Both the position numbers and the translations under genes were made by a program. From Methanobrevibacter gottschalkii DSM 11977 (GTDB taxonomy: Archaea > Methanobacteriota > Methanobacteria > Methanobacteriales > Methanobacteriaceae), in NCBI RefSeq assembly GCF_003814835.1, contig NZ_RKRG01000002.1:1-64000 (forward strand): DNA of 64,000 nucleotides, read 5' to 3'. Below are positions 47,936-57,158 of the stretch, one piece after another. Every line of letters starts with the position of its first letter. Position 1 is the stretch's first letter. A model generated the notes under the pieces. The model saw only the letters and a list, made by a program, of their open reading frames with translations, did not search any database and had not been told where the DNA came from.

Positions 47936-48505
47936 TCAGTTATTAAGTTTTTTTAAGTAATCATTTGTATTTTTTAGTTCATCTTTAATTTTAGTTAAAG
48001 ACATTTCTATGGAATCGGATTCTGATGTTAAATAAGAAACACTTTTGATATAGCTCAAATCACTGATATATTCTCTTGTTATTTTAGTATTATAGATATT
48101 TGTAAATGTTATAATGAATTTATATTTAACTGGATTATCTTCATTTTTTAAGTAATTAAATCCCATATCAAAGAAAGCTTTAATTTGATAATTTGGAGGT
48201 AAGAATGAAATTTCCTTTAAATGTTCATAATCTTTATTATGTGAATCTTTTAATTCAGGTTCAACTTCAATAGATATATCTTTAGCAACTGTATTTCCTA
48301 TATTTTCAACAATTAAATACATTCTATTATTTTCTACTTTAAAATACATTATTACCTCAGCAGAATTAGCCTCAACACGTGTTTTTTTCATTTCTTCAAC
48401 AGATTCATTTGTTGAACGTGCCATTTTATATGTTGCGAATGCCATGAATCCCGTAACGATTGTTAGAATTATATCTAAAATAATTGAAATAAAATTTAAA
48501 TCCAT
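47936..48505 (-). CDS. Membrane-anchored hypothetical protein, first gene of a two-gene module
   Basis: About 189 residues with one N-terminal membrane helix (residues ~8-26 IILDIILTIVTGFMAFATY), a short charged coiled coil, and a beta-rich soluble domain (NSAEVIMYFKVENNRMYLIVENIGNTVAKDISIEVEP) of immunoglobulin-like type. This resembles a common bacterial membrane protein of unknown role with the pattern M....T..s.. plus VENiGn..A.di. It is probably co-transcribed with 46916-47908. Confidence 0.6.
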   Translation of the reverse strand: MDLNFISIILDIILTIVTGFMAFATYKMARSTNESVEEMKKTRVEANSAEVIMYFKVENNRMYLIVENIGNTVAKDISIEVEPELKDSHNKDYEHLKEISFLPPNYQIKAFFDMGFNYLKNEDNPVKYKFIITFTNIYNTKITREYISDLSYIKSVSYLTSESDSIEMSLTKIKDELKNTNDYLKKLNN

Positions 48506-48542
48506 ATTTTTCACATTAACTATTTTTCAACCTATAATTTCC

Positions 48543-48707
48543 TTATTTAATTATTTTTAATTCTAATGTTTCTTTTTCAGTATCTAGAATCCATTCTAAT
48601 ATGTCCCCGGATTTAATATTCAAAGCTTTAACATATGTTTTAGGGATTGTTGTTATGAGTGAAATCTCACCTTGGTTTCTAACTTTTGTTTCTTCATTAA
48701 TTTTCAT
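48543..48707 (-). CDS. AbrB/SpoVT-like small DNA-binding protein
   Basis: A 54-residue protein (start MKINEETKVRNQGEISLITT). The core I-TTIPKTYVKALNIKSGDILEW is the swapped-hairpin AbrB fold, typical of antitoxins and archaeal transition-state regulators. It lies divergently upstream of the cytosine methylase, 136 bp away, and downstream of it on the same strand is the two-gene module. It could be an autoregulator or a restriction-modification control protein. Confidence in coding comes from clean codons and the fold pattern. Confidence 0.75.
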   Translation of the reverse strand: MKINEETKVRNQGEISLITTIPKTYVKALNIKSGDILEWILDTEKETLELKIIK

Positions 48708-48843
48708 ATTTATTTATATATTTTTTATATTAAATAACACTTTTGATTTATTTTAATAGTTAAAAAAGTAACACTTAAATATCATTGGGTAGATATTATA
48801 TACTAGATAATACAGAAATATAATTTGCATAAAAGTGGTAATT

Positions 48844-49845
48844 ATGATAAAAGTTATAGAATTATGTGCCGGTGCAGGCGGGTTAGCACTTGGATTTGAA
48901 AAAGCAGGTTTAGAACATGAGGTGCTTGTTGAAATTGATAAAGATTGTGTGGCAACACTTAATAAAAATAGACCTGATTGGAATGTACTTCATGCAGATA
49001 TAAAAGAAGTTGATTTCACACAGTACCATCCAGATATAGTTGTAGCAGGACTGCCTTGTCAACCATTTTCTTACGCTGGTAAAAAATTAGGATTTGATGA
49101 TACAAGAGGAACATTATTCTTTGATTATGCAAGATGCATTAAAGAAACTAATCCAAAAATGTGCATAATAGAAAATGTAGAAGGTTTAGTAAGGCATGAT
49201 AAAGGGCGAACAATGGAAACAATAGTGAATGTATTGGAAAATGAATTAGGTTATGATGTTCAATATAAAGTCCTAAATGCAGTTGACTATGGTGTAGCAC
49301 AAAAAAGAAAAAGAATGTTTCTTGTAGGAACTAAAAAAGGAATAATATTCAATTATCCTAAAAAAGTTAAAGGTAATCCTGTGCTTCGTGATGCCCTTAA
49401 AGATGTTCCGGAATCAGAAGGAACTGAATACTCTGATAAGAAAAAAGAAGTACTTGAGTTAGTTCCACCTGGAGGATGTTGGGTTGATCTTCCAGAAGAT
49501 GTTCAAAAAGAATATATGGGTAAAAGCTTCTATTCTGGTGGTGGAAAACGAGGTATGGCAAGAAGAATCTCATGGGATGAACCATGTTTAACATTAACCA
49601 CTTCACCATGTCAAAAACAAACAGAAAGATGCCATCCAGAAGAAGTAAGACCATTCACAGTAAGAGAGTATGCAAGAATACAATCATTCCCCGATGACTG
49701 GGAATTTGAAGGCGGAATAACTTCTAAATACAAACAAATTGGAAATGCAGTACCAGTTAAAGTTGCTGAAGCAGTAGGAAAAGAAGTTATCAAAGCATTA
49801 AATGGCGAAAATAAAAGAAAAGAAGGTCAAACAACTTTATTTTAG
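48844..49845 (+). CDS. Type II DNA (cytosine-5-) methyltransferase
   Basis: The 333-residue enzyme has all canonical m5C motifs: I (IELCAGAGGLALGFEKAG), IV (GLPCQPFSYAG with catalytic Cys72), VI (ENVEGL), VIII (QKRKRMF), IX in the target-recognition region (LTLTTSPCQKQTERCHPEE) and X (QIGNAVPVKVAEAV). It is the protective partner of the convergent Eco47II-like endonuclease, whose 3' end it overlaps by 4 bp; a GGNCC target is plausible. The ATG at 48844 is preferred over a GTG at 48835. The promoter region carries TATATACTAGAT near 48800. Confidence 0.93.
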   Translation: MIKVIELCAGAGGLALGFEKAGLEHEVLVEIDKDCVATLNKNRPDWNVLHADIKEVDFTQYHPDIVVAGLPCQPFSYAGKKLGFDDTRGTLFFDYARCIKETNPKMCIIENVEGLVRHDKGRTMETIVNVLENELGYDVQYKVLNAVDYGVAQKRKRMFLVGTKKGIIFNYPKKVKGNPVLRDALKDVPESEGTEYSDKKKEVLELVPPGGCWVDLPEDVQKEYMGKSFYSGGGKRGMARRISWDEPCLTLTTSPCQKQTERCHPEEVRPFTVREYARIQSFPDDWEFEGGITSKYKQIGNAVPVKVAEAVGKEVIKALNGENKRKEGQTTLF

Positions 49846-50570
49846 TCTTTAAATATTAGTTGTTTGTACTTTTCAAATACTACTTGGTCTTTTGGAGTTA
49901 AAATATGTTTACTCTTTTTAATATCATTTATTGCATTTGGAAGTGCATCAAATAATTGTTCAAAAGCAGTTTCATCTCCAGTGACTAATGTATAAACATC
50001 TTTTCCAGCAATATTTCTAATATTATCATTTATTTCATGTACAACATTTTCTTTATTGTCTCTATACACCCAAGTTTTATCAAATGATTCATAATTTTGT
50101 GAAACTATATACGCCCAATATATTTTAGCATTTGGATATTTTTCAGCTAATTCTTCACATTTGAATCGAGTATCTCTTAAAGAACTTGAATTCATTGTAT
50201 TGTATTTATTTTTTAATTCAATCCATATTGTATCATCTTCTTTTTTCAAGTCCATTCCGGATGGATGACCTCTTCCAAGATTTACCCAACCATCAACACG
50301 ACCTAAAAGATTCTGGTGGAAATCACCAACACGATTACTTGCAGTTTTATCATGTTGTCTTGGAATTTCAAAATTAATCCATTCACTTAAGCTGAATCTA
50401 TTTGAATAAATATCAAATAATGTTTTAAATTGGTCAATAGTTTCTCTACTATTGCTTAAAACTTCCCAAGGTGTTTTTGATAAATCTTCATCCGTTGCAT
50501 AGGCATCTACAACTTTTTTTACTTCTTCTAGAAATATTTCATCTGAAACAAAAGTTACATATTTATTCAT
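49842..50570 (-). CDS. Eco47II-family Type II restriction endonuclease
   Basis: The 242-residue protein contains VGDFHQNLLGRVDGWVNLG, then GHPSGMDLKK...IWIELKNKYNTMNSSS, which matches the catalytic core of Eco47II/Sau96I-type enzymes (acidic residue plus ELK). These cut GGNCC sites. The start MNKYVTFVSDEIFLEEVKKV at 50570 is preceded by GGGTGC. It converges on the methylase and overlaps it by 4 bp, the compact tail-to-tail arrangement seen in many Type II systems. Specificity is inferred from family. Confidence 0.88.
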   Translation of the reverse strand: MNKYVTFVSDEIFLEEVKKVVDAYATDEDLSKTPWEVLSNSRETIDQFKTLFDIYSNRFSLSEWINFEIPRQHDKTASNRVGDFHQNLLGRVDGWVNLGRGHPSGMDLKKEDDTIWIELKNKYNTMNSSSLRDTRFKCEELAEKYPNAKIYWAYIVSQNYESFDKTWVYRDNKENVVHEINDNIRNIAGKDVYTLVTGDETAFEQLFDALPNAINDIKKSKHILTPKDQVVFEKYKQLIFKD

Positions 50571-50792
50571 AATTTGCACCCAAAGTAATTATTACATCAT
50601 GTTATGTTTATTTTGTTTTAAAGCATTTTCGTTATTGTACGATAAGTACCCAAATATTGATGTAATCCAAATCGTGTTTTGGAAATGGTTAAATTCTAAC
50701 TTCCACTAAATTTTAAAAAAAGTAGCTATTATATATAAATCTTTATATATTATAAGTAATAAATTATATAATAAATTAAGTGGAGGACATTT

Positions 50793-51287
50793 ATGGCAGA
50801 TTCTATAATTTTACTTGAAGAGAGAAAAGAAGTCACAACCTTCCTTCTGGATGAAGGTACAATCACCGCAACTACAGTTACAACTCCTACAGGTGAAACT
50901 CCAGGTTACGAATACGCAGGAACAAAAATAAAAGTCGATGATGTAGTTACATTATCAGTCAATTCAGACATCGGAAAACCAACAGTCAAGAAATTCACTG
51001 GTGCGGAAGGAGAAATCATCTTAGGCATTGCAGTAAACGATCCGGTTACAATGACCGGAGGTAAAAGAAAAACAGCTATTCTCGTATTGGGTCATTTATT
51101 CAGATTAAAATTAGCATCTGGAATTTCAAACATTGCTGTTAATAACAGAATAGCTTTAACCAGTACAGGTGCTATCAAATCAGATGAGGGAGAATATATT
51201 GCAATGCATCCTGTAACTAGCTCAGATGATTACAAATACATCGAAGTGTTCAGACCATATGACATCGGAACTACAGGTTCAACTTAA
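50793..51287 (+). CDS. Phage decoration / head protein-like
   Basis: A 164-residue beta-rich protein with YAGTKIKVDDVVTLSVNSDI, ILGIAVNDPVTMTGGKRKTAIL and VLGHLFRLKLASG. This is the layout of DUF2190-type capsid stabilising proteins that occur directly before the major capsid gene. A strong GGAGG precedes the ATG and a TATA-rich phage-type promoter (TTATATATTATAAG) lies about 40 nt upstream. It starts the decoration-capsid-capsid unit. The fibre protein at 42163 carries a related region. Confidence 0.7.
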   Translation: MADSIILLEERKEVTTFLLDEGTITATTVTTPTGETPGYEYAGTKIKVDDVVTLSVNSDIGKPTVKKFTGAEGEIILGIAVNDPVTMTGGKRKTAILVLGHLFRLKLASGISNIAVNNRIALTSTGAIKSDEGEYIAMHPVTSSDDYKYIEVFRPYDIGTTGST

Positions 51288-51298
51288 GGTGATAATTA

Positions 51299-52237
51299 AT
51301 GATTACAAAAGGAAATGATACAAAAGTTCAAAATGAGGTAATAGCTCAAACCATTACTGATGAAACTGCAAAAAGATTGAAGTTAGCTAGATTGTTTCCT
51401 AAACAAGAAATCAAAGAGAACTCAGATTACTACACATACTTCAGACAGAACATCAATCTCGATGAAGCTATCAAAAAAGGTTTGCTTGGAGAAGCAAAAG
51501 ACATTGCTCCCGGTGCATCATTGCAAGAATTGAACATCAGAAAACCTGTAACCGACACAATCAGTATTGATACTGTTGGTGGAGTCTTGAATGTCAATAA
51601 GGATGTTTTCGACTCAGATATCGTTTCATTTGAGGATTTATTAGGCGATGTGGCTACCGTTATTGCTAACCGTATTGAATACAACATTTACGATACATTA
51701 ATAAGCTCACCGAACGTTCCACAATATAACACAACTCAAACAGATGATACAATGGATGCTTTCGGTAACTTTGTCATCAAAGCACAGGAAGCATTCAAAG
51801 GCAATGCTGGAGCTGGAGCAGATTTAACAATAATGGCAGAGTCTTACAAAACATTATCATACGTTAAACAGTTGGCTTACTCCTCAAACAAATTGGTTCA
51901 GCCTGTAGAAGACATTAAGGAATACTATGGTATTGATAACATTGATCTTTTAGGAACTACACAGGCTGACGGCGGATCTCTAATAGGTGAAAAACAGTAC
52001 ATTGGTTTCGATTTAAGAAATGCACCATTAACTGTATTGTATTCCAAATCTTCAGGAACTACAGTTGCACCTATTACAAGTGATGAGAACATTGCAGATT
52101 TCTATCCCATCATTGAAATCATGCGTAAAGACATTTACGATGAGTTACCTCAATATACAAAATTATTCATACAAAGTAAAGTCGGAATATTGCTGAATAA
52201 ACCAGGACTTGCCCTGAAAGGTACTTGCAGGCCATAA
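51299..52237 (+). CDS. Major capsid protein, copy 1
   Basis: The 312-residue protein has an N-terminal helix region (KGNDTKVQNEVIAQTITDET), LLGEAKDIAPGASLQELNIR, SIDTVGGVLNVNKDVFDSD, and a C-terminal PIIEIMRKDIYDELPQYTKLFI. These fit an HK97-like capsid fold with the SLQEL E-loop region and the PxIEIMRKD spine helix. A ribosome-binding site AAGGTGAT precedes the ATG. It is followed 12 nt later by a close paralogue in the same orientation. Confidence 0.75.
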   Translation: MITKGNDTKVQNEVIAQTITDETAKRLKLARLFPKQEIKENSDYYTYFRQNINLDEAIKKGLLGEAKDIAPGASLQELNIRKPVTDTISIDTVGGVLNVNKDVFDSDIVSFEDLLGDVATVIANRIEYNIYDTLISSPNVPQYNTTQTDDTMDAFGNFVIKAQEAFKGNAGAGADLTIMAESYKTLSYVKQLAYSSNKLVQPVEDIKEYYGIDNIDLLGTTQADGGSLIGEKQYIGFDLRNAPLTVLYSKSSGTTVAPITSDENIADFYPIIEIMRKDIYDELPQYTKLFIQSKVGILLNKPGLALKGTCRP

Positions 52238-52249
52238 GGAGGATTGTTA

Positions 52250-53176
52250 ATGTTAACCAAAGGAAATGATGCAAAAGTACAAAATGAAGTGATGGCACAG
52301 ATTGTGGCCGATACTTCTGCAAAGTGGATGAAATTCACAAGATTATTGCCAAAGCAGGAAATTGAAGAGAACTCACAGTATTACACTTACATGTCTCAAA
52401 GAGTCAATATTGAGGAAGCTATTCAGTCAGGCGTTCTTGGTGAAGCCAAAGACATTGCTCCTGGCGCTACTTTACAGGAACTGAACGTCAGAAAACCAAT
52501 CAGTGAAACTATCAGTATCGACACTATCGGTGGAGTTTTAAACGTTTCCGCTCAAATGCTTGATTCCAATTTAATCTCCGTTAATGACATGCTGCAGGAT
52601 GTGGGAATCCTTATAGGCAGAAGCATTGAAAAGGCAGCCATTGACATGATTATGAATTCATCTAAAGTAGCTACCTACAACTTCGAAAGTGGCGATGACA
52701 CTGGTATGACCATCCTCAAAGCTCAGGAGAAATTCAAGGAATCAGCAGGTAGCTATGCCAACTTAAACAGCATGGCCGTAAGCTACAAATCTTTGACAAC
52801 CCTGAAATCAGACATATTCTCAAGCAACAGACAGGTCGAACCGGTAGAACTTATCAAAAGCTATTACGGTGTTGACAACATCGATATCTTAGGAACAGCA
52901 GTATGCGATGGCGGTTCCGAGATGGGTGACAAGACCTATATCGGTATGGACTACATCAACCCAGGAATGAAATTATTATACTCCAGAACTACCGGAACTA
53001 CCGTTGCTCCGTTAGGACCTGACGGTGAGATGTATGATTTCTATCCATTGATTGAATTCATGAGAAAGGACATCAGGGATGAGCTGCCGATGTACACCAA
53101 ACTCTTCATCCTGTCAAGCGTTGGAGTATTAATGAATGCACCTAACAGAATCATCAAAGGTAATTTCAGAGCATAG
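52250..53176 (+). CDS. Major capsid protein, copy 2 (tandem paralogue)
   Basis: A 308-residue protein clearly homologous to copy 1 from end to end: KGNDAKVQNEVMAQIVADTS, VLGEAKDIAPGATLQELNVR, SIDTIGGVLNVSAQML and LIEFMRKDIRDELPMYTKLFI. The N-terminal hundred residues are roughly two-thirds identical by eye, with more divergence after residue 110. The ATG at 52250 follows a perfect AGGAGG. Two coat paralogues in tandem suggest gene duplication with one acting as minor capsid or vertex protein, or relaxed selection in a defective prophage. Confidence 0.75.
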   Translation: MLTKGNDAKVQNEVMAQIVADTSAKWMKFTRLLPKQEIEENSQYYTYMSQRVNIEEAIQSGVLGEAKDIAPGATLQELNVRKPISETISIDTIGGVLNVSAQMLDSNLISVNDMLQDVGILIGRSIEKAAIDMIMNSSKVATYNFESGDDTGMTILKAQEKFKESAGSYANLNSMAVSYKSLTTLKSDIFSSNRQVEPVELIKSYYGVDNIDILGTAVCDGGSEMGDKTYIGMDYINPGMKLLYSRTTGTTVAPLGPDGEMYDFYPLIEFMRKDIRDELPMYTKLFILSSVGVLMNAPNRIIKGNFRA

Positions 53177-53286
53177 AACCATATTTTATCTCCTAAAATA
53201 TTAGTGAAGTTTCAATAGCTTCACTAATTTCTTCTGCTCCGTTTTTATATGCAATAATCGCCATATTATATACTGGAGGCTATAAA

Positions 53287-53703
53287 ATGAAACTGATATT
53301 AGATACTGAAAATTCACATCCAACAACAATAACAGTCAAGGGAAAAGAAATAACATTGCTGTTGATTGAATCCAGTATACTGATTGATTCATCCCAGATA
53401 GCCAAGATTTTTGACAAAAAGGAAAAGACAGTAGTTACTAAAGTCCTAAAATCCAAACTGGAGAAATACGAAACAGAAAACGTTAAGCTACTCAAGAATT
53501 ACGGGTTGATGCATCCTGATGCAGTCAAGCCAAGACCATTCTATGACTTAAGGCAGATGCTGGAAGGACCAGCTTATTACTACTTCAAAAAAGAAGATGA
53601 AGTTGATATAATCAAAGTAATCATCAGGGTAGCTATCGGCAAACATCGTGAGTGGATTCATAATCGGTGCATTGATAAATTTAGGGTTGGGTGTGTCCGA
53701 TAA
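53287..53703 (+). CDS. Truncated phage protein, KilA/BRO-type partial similarity
   Basis: A 138-residue protein beginning MKLILDTENSHPTTITVKGK, with a possible winged-helix LIDSSQIAKIFDKKEKTVVTKVL and an acidic tail (FKKEDEVDIIKVIIRVAIGK). TACTGGAGG precedes it. Its last residues (RVGCVR) are read from the insertion-sequence end-like repeat GGTGTGTCCGATAA, so the original C terminus is lost. It looks like the last gene of the capsid unit, cut where the defence-like cargo begins. Confidence 0.55.
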   Translation: MKLILDTENSHPTTITVKGKEITLLLIESSILIDSSQIAKIFDKKEKTVVTKVLKSKLEKYETENVKLLKNYGLMHPDAVKPRPFYDLRQMLEGPAYYYFKKEDEVDIIKVIIRVAIGKHREWIHNRCIDKFRVGCVR

Positions 53704-53740
53704 CTATTTTAATTTTTAAATCTCTCTTTTTTTATTTTAT
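53690..53740 (+). repeat. IS-end-like repeat, copy 2
   Basis: GGTGTGTCCGATAACTATTTT and the next ~35 bp match the repeat at 30495-30545 in the same orientation. Both copies sit at the junction between a coding sequence and foreign DNA: here between the cut phage gene and the PLD/FRG operon, there between the STAND gene and the IS4-like element. The rest of 53704-54029 shows a short coding remnant (EESYVGSLNELYRERVSQRF, about 53745-53835) and AT-rich sequence that should contain the operon promoter. Confidence 0.45.
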
Positions 53741-54029
53741 TTTTGAAGAATCATATGTTGGTTCTTTAAATGAATTATATCGCGAGAGAGTTTCTCAAAG
53801 ATTTGTTAATTATTTGTCTAGAATTGATTTTCCTTAAATGCATTTTAAGTTTAAATAATTAATTTCAAATATTCTATATTATTTGTAGCAATAATAAATT
53901 ATCTATAAATTCTTTTTAGATTCATATTTTATGTTAATTATTTATAATATATGTTTAAGTTCTAATTCTGTTCATGAATTTTTTTAAATAATGAAGTTCA
54001 TAAATATTGATGTAGGTGGAGATGATTTT

Positions 54030-55667
54030 ATGTTGGGTATAAAAGAATTTTTAAAGCCTTCAGTTTTAGGATACTATAAACGTTGTGAAGTTACTCAAAT
54101 TTCTTTTTACAAAGATAATCATGAAGAGGAATCTAATTTATTAACTTTATTTATTTTTGATGAAGAAAATTTTCAAGGTAGGAATGAAATTTTTTTGACT
54201 GGCAAGAAGAATAAAATAAATTCTAAGTATAAATTATGTATTAAAAGATTTTATTTATCTATTGAAGAAAGTATTGAACTTTTCAATTGTTTAAATCAGG
54301 GTGTTTCAAAAACAAGTTCATTAAAGAAATATATTTTTAATGATAATCCTTTAAAATTATTGCCTCAGCAATTCATCACAACAAATGAAGACATTAGATT
54401 TAATAAGATACTTAAAAATAATTTCCATAGTGGTTCTTATATATTTGAGTTTTTTGATGAAGAAAAAGATTTTGAATTATTATTTGGTTTAAATAAATCG
54501 GGAAGGTTAAAAAAGATTTCAAAGATGATTGGGGAAGTTGTTCCAATTGATTTGTTGTCTTGTACTGATTGTTTGGGAAATTATATTTTTCAATTACCAA
54601 TAACTATTTTAAATGTTCACACAAATAAGAATAAGAATATACTTGGTATTGATTTTTATTGGCATAATAATTTAATTAATGAAGTTAAACCTAATTGTTT
54701 GATTAATATATATTCAAAAGTTGATAATAATTATCTATTTGATATTTTTGAGGAATATAATAAAGAAAATCATCAAAAAATTAACATATTGCCTTCTGGA
54801 AAAAATTATGTTTTAAAAATATGGAATAATGATTTAAAAATATTGCTATATGAAATGAATAGTAAATATTTTGAAAAATTCAGAGTTTCATTGAGTATGA
54901 GTGAGTGTGAAAGAAAATTTATTGAGGATAATGGAGAATCTGAAGTAACTATCATGTCAAACCCTAAATTAAGTGATGATATTAGTTATTTAAATTATAG
55001 AAATGATGCAATGTATAAAAAGAATTTAAAAGAACTGGAAGATAATCTTAAATTTAACACATATATGCAAAATGAGAACGCATTAGAAGATATAAAAACA
55101 TTAATTAATGAATATGGTAAAAATGGTGTGAATATAATTGATCCTTATTTGGAACCGAATGATTTAATAAGAACAGTAGTCCATTTGAAATTCTATGATG
55201 CGCCAATAAAAGCAATTACTTCTTTAAAAAATTCATTTAATGAATTATTGATAATGAAAGAAATGTTAGAGCAACTTCCAAATCAAAATATAGTTCAAAA
55301 TTTTAAAAATGTTTTAAATGAAAAAATAGAAAAAGAAAAAAAATCTAATCTTGAATGTATTGAAGATTATAAAAAGGAGTTGGATGAGAAAATTATTAAT
55401 TCATGTGGATTAAATTTAGTATTTAGGGCTCAATTTGATAGATATGGTCAACCATTTCATGATAGATTTTTAATTTTTCCTGGAGATGATGAAAAATTAC
55501 TTGAACCCATAGTATTTTCATTAGGAACTTCATTAAATGCTTTTGGTAAACATTTCCATATATTGCAAGAGGTTTCACATCCGCAACATGTGGCTGATGT
55601 TTTTGATAAGTTATGGGGGATATTAGAACAAAAAGAGGAGTGTCTGATTTGGAATTCAAAGGAATAA
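54030..55667 (+). CDS. PLD/VPA1262-like protein of a three-gene cargo operon
   Basis: About 545 residues beginning MLGIKEFLKPSVLGYYKRCE. The start at 54030 is chosen because GGTGGAG lies 8 nt upstream; an ATG at 53991 lacks a site. The C-terminal part has VNIIDPYLEPNDL and later PFHDRFLIFPGDDEK...VFSLGTSLNAFGKHFHI, an HxR...GTSLN pattern of phospholipase-D-like nucleases and of the VPA1262 family. The N-terminal two-thirds is an unassigned alpha/beta region. It overlaps the next gene by about 19 nt. Nuclease action is inference. Confidence 0.65.
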   Translation: MLGIKEFLKPSVLGYYKRCEVTQISFYKDNHEEESNLLTLFIFDEENFQGRNEIFLTGKKNKINSKYKLCIKRFYLSIEESIELFNCLNQGVSKTSSLKKYIFNDNPLKLLPQQFITTNEDIRFNKILKNNFHSGSYIFEFFDEEKDFELLFGLNKSGRLKKISKMIGEVVPIDLLSCTDCLGNYIFQLPITILNVHTNKNKNILGIDFYWHNNLINEVKPNCLINIYSKVDNNYLFDIFEEYNKENHQKINILPSGKNYVLKIWNNDLKILLYEMNSKYFEKFRVSLSMSECERKFIEDNGESEVTIMSNPKLSDDISYLNYRNDAMYKKNLKELEDNLKFNTYMQNENALEDIKTLINEYGKNGVNIIDPYLEPNDLIRTVVHLKFYDAPIKAITSLKNSFNELLIMKEMLEQLPNQNIVQNFKNVLNEKIEKEKKSNLECIEDYKKELDEKIINSCGLNLVFRAQFDRYGQPFHDRFLIFPGDDEKLLEPIVFSLGTSLNAFGKHFHILQEVSHPQHVADVFDKLWGILEQKEECLIWNSKE

Positions 55668-57133
55668 TTGATAATTTTGATGAATTTAATATGATTTTGG
55701 TTAATGAAGAATTAATATTATTATTTGAAAGTTTGCATGACTTTTCCTTTGATGAATTAATGTATTTTGAAGACCCATTACATTATGAAAATATTGGTGT
55801 TCAAAAAATCATGTCTCAAATTGATGAGATTATATCTGTTTTATTTTATAATATTGATATTAAAACAACTGATGATGTCATAAGTATTGTAAAAAGTGAT
55901 ATTTTATTATTTAAAAGAGCTATGGATCAAATTGATTTGAAATATTTTATTTTTTTCTCGTATCTAAATTCTTATTTGAATGTTGATGTTGATTATTTGA
56001 TAAATCATTTTAACTATGAACTAAATATGATTAAGATGGAAGAAAAAATTAATGAGTTATTTAATCAAATTCAAGTTTTTCCTAAACCTAATGATAATAA
56101 CTTATCACCACTTTTAAAAAATGTTTTATTTAAGTCCTTGAAAAAAGATGACATTATGCATTCATCATTAAAGTTATTAAATATTAGTAAAGATCCATTC
56201 ATTTTTTATAATTTTAAAATTTATTGTCCAAAATTATTAACTAGTATGCTGATACTTATTAAAAAAATAAATTATGATTTCTTTTTAAGAAATATGTTTG
56301 ATGTAAATAATTTAATCATGGCAGTACTTTTTTGTAAAGAATTAGATATATCTGAAATATTAGAGTGTTATTATGAAAACGATATTTCTAATATTGATTT
56401 ATTATTCACATTTTTGAAAAAAAGTATAGATTCTAATGAATTAATAGATGATAATATTGTGTTTATTAAGGATATTCTACTTGATATTTTGGAGTTAAAT
56501 GAAAATTTATTTAGAAAAATTATCAGATTATTCAAACATAAAAAGTTATTTAATAGATCAATTGGTTTATTATTGTCTGGAATTAATAAATGGGAAGTTG
56601 AATTAATTGTTAATGAATTTGACTTAAATTTTGGAGCAAATAATCATCTAATTAATCTTAGGGAAAATATTTTAATAAACCTCGATAAAAAATCGGATAA
56701 TTTTAAATTAGTTTTAAAATTAGTTTATAAAAATTGGGATTTGAATTTAAATTCTTTGATTGATGATGATGAGAATGGATGGGATTTATTATGCAGTGAT
56801 TTTAATTCATTTATTTTAGAATATTATAATCAATTTTATGATGATGATATGTTGGTTGAAGAAATGAAATTGAATTTTAATTTTCTTGAAAAAATTAATT
56901 CAACATGGTCATCTAATTTTACAAATTATAAAAATAGGATACATGTTTATTATACGAAATTATATTTGTTAAGTTCAATTTATAAAAAAAGGAATATTAA
57001 TAATATAGAGATATTGGGATGCTATGAGAATTTCTTTAAAAATAAGTATTTAATTGAAGTTTTGTTAAGAGATAAAGCGAAAAAATCGATTATTGATTTT
57101 AAAAAAGATTATAATATGATGAAAATTCAGTAA
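55649..57133 (+). CDS. Unknown helical protein, middle gene of the cargo operon
   Basis: About 494 residues, almost wholly helical and rich in Asn, Asp, Leu and Ile, with no recognised motif, membrane segment or cysteine cluster. Repeated segments of about 35-40 residues (for example SIDSNELIDDNIVFIKDILL) suggest an alpha-solenoid, perhaps a sensor or adaptor. A TTG at 55649 sits 7 nt after GAGGAGTG and is my preferred start; an ATG at 55613 lies inside the preceding gene and lacks a site. Placement between a nuclease-like and an FRG-domain gene suggests a complex. Confidence 0.6.
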   Translation: MEFKGIIDNFDEFNMILVNEELILLFESLHDFSFDELMYFEDPLHYENIGVQKIMSQIDEIISVLFYNIDIKTTDDVISIVKSDILLFKRAMDQIDLKYFIFFSYLNSYLNVDVDYLINHFNYELNMIKMEEKINELFNQIQVFPKPNDNNLSPLLKNVLFKSLKKDDIMHSSLKLLNISKDPFIFYNFKIYCPKLLTSMLILIKKINYDFFLRNMFDVNNLIMAVLFCKELDISEILECYYENDISNIDLLFTFLKKSIDSNELIDDNIVFIKDILLDILELNENLFRKIIRLFKHKKLFNRSIGLLLSGINKWEVELIVNEFDLNFGANNHLINLRENILINLDKKSDNFKLVLKLVYKNWDLNLNSLIDDDENGWDLLCSDFNSFILEYYNQFYDDDMLVEEMKLNFNFLEKINSTWSSNFTNYKNRIHVYYTKLYLLSSIYKKRNINNIEILGCYENFFKNKYLIEVLLRDKAKKSIIDFKKDYNMMKIQ

Positions 57134-57158
57134 TTAATATTTTTTAAGGGAGTATATT

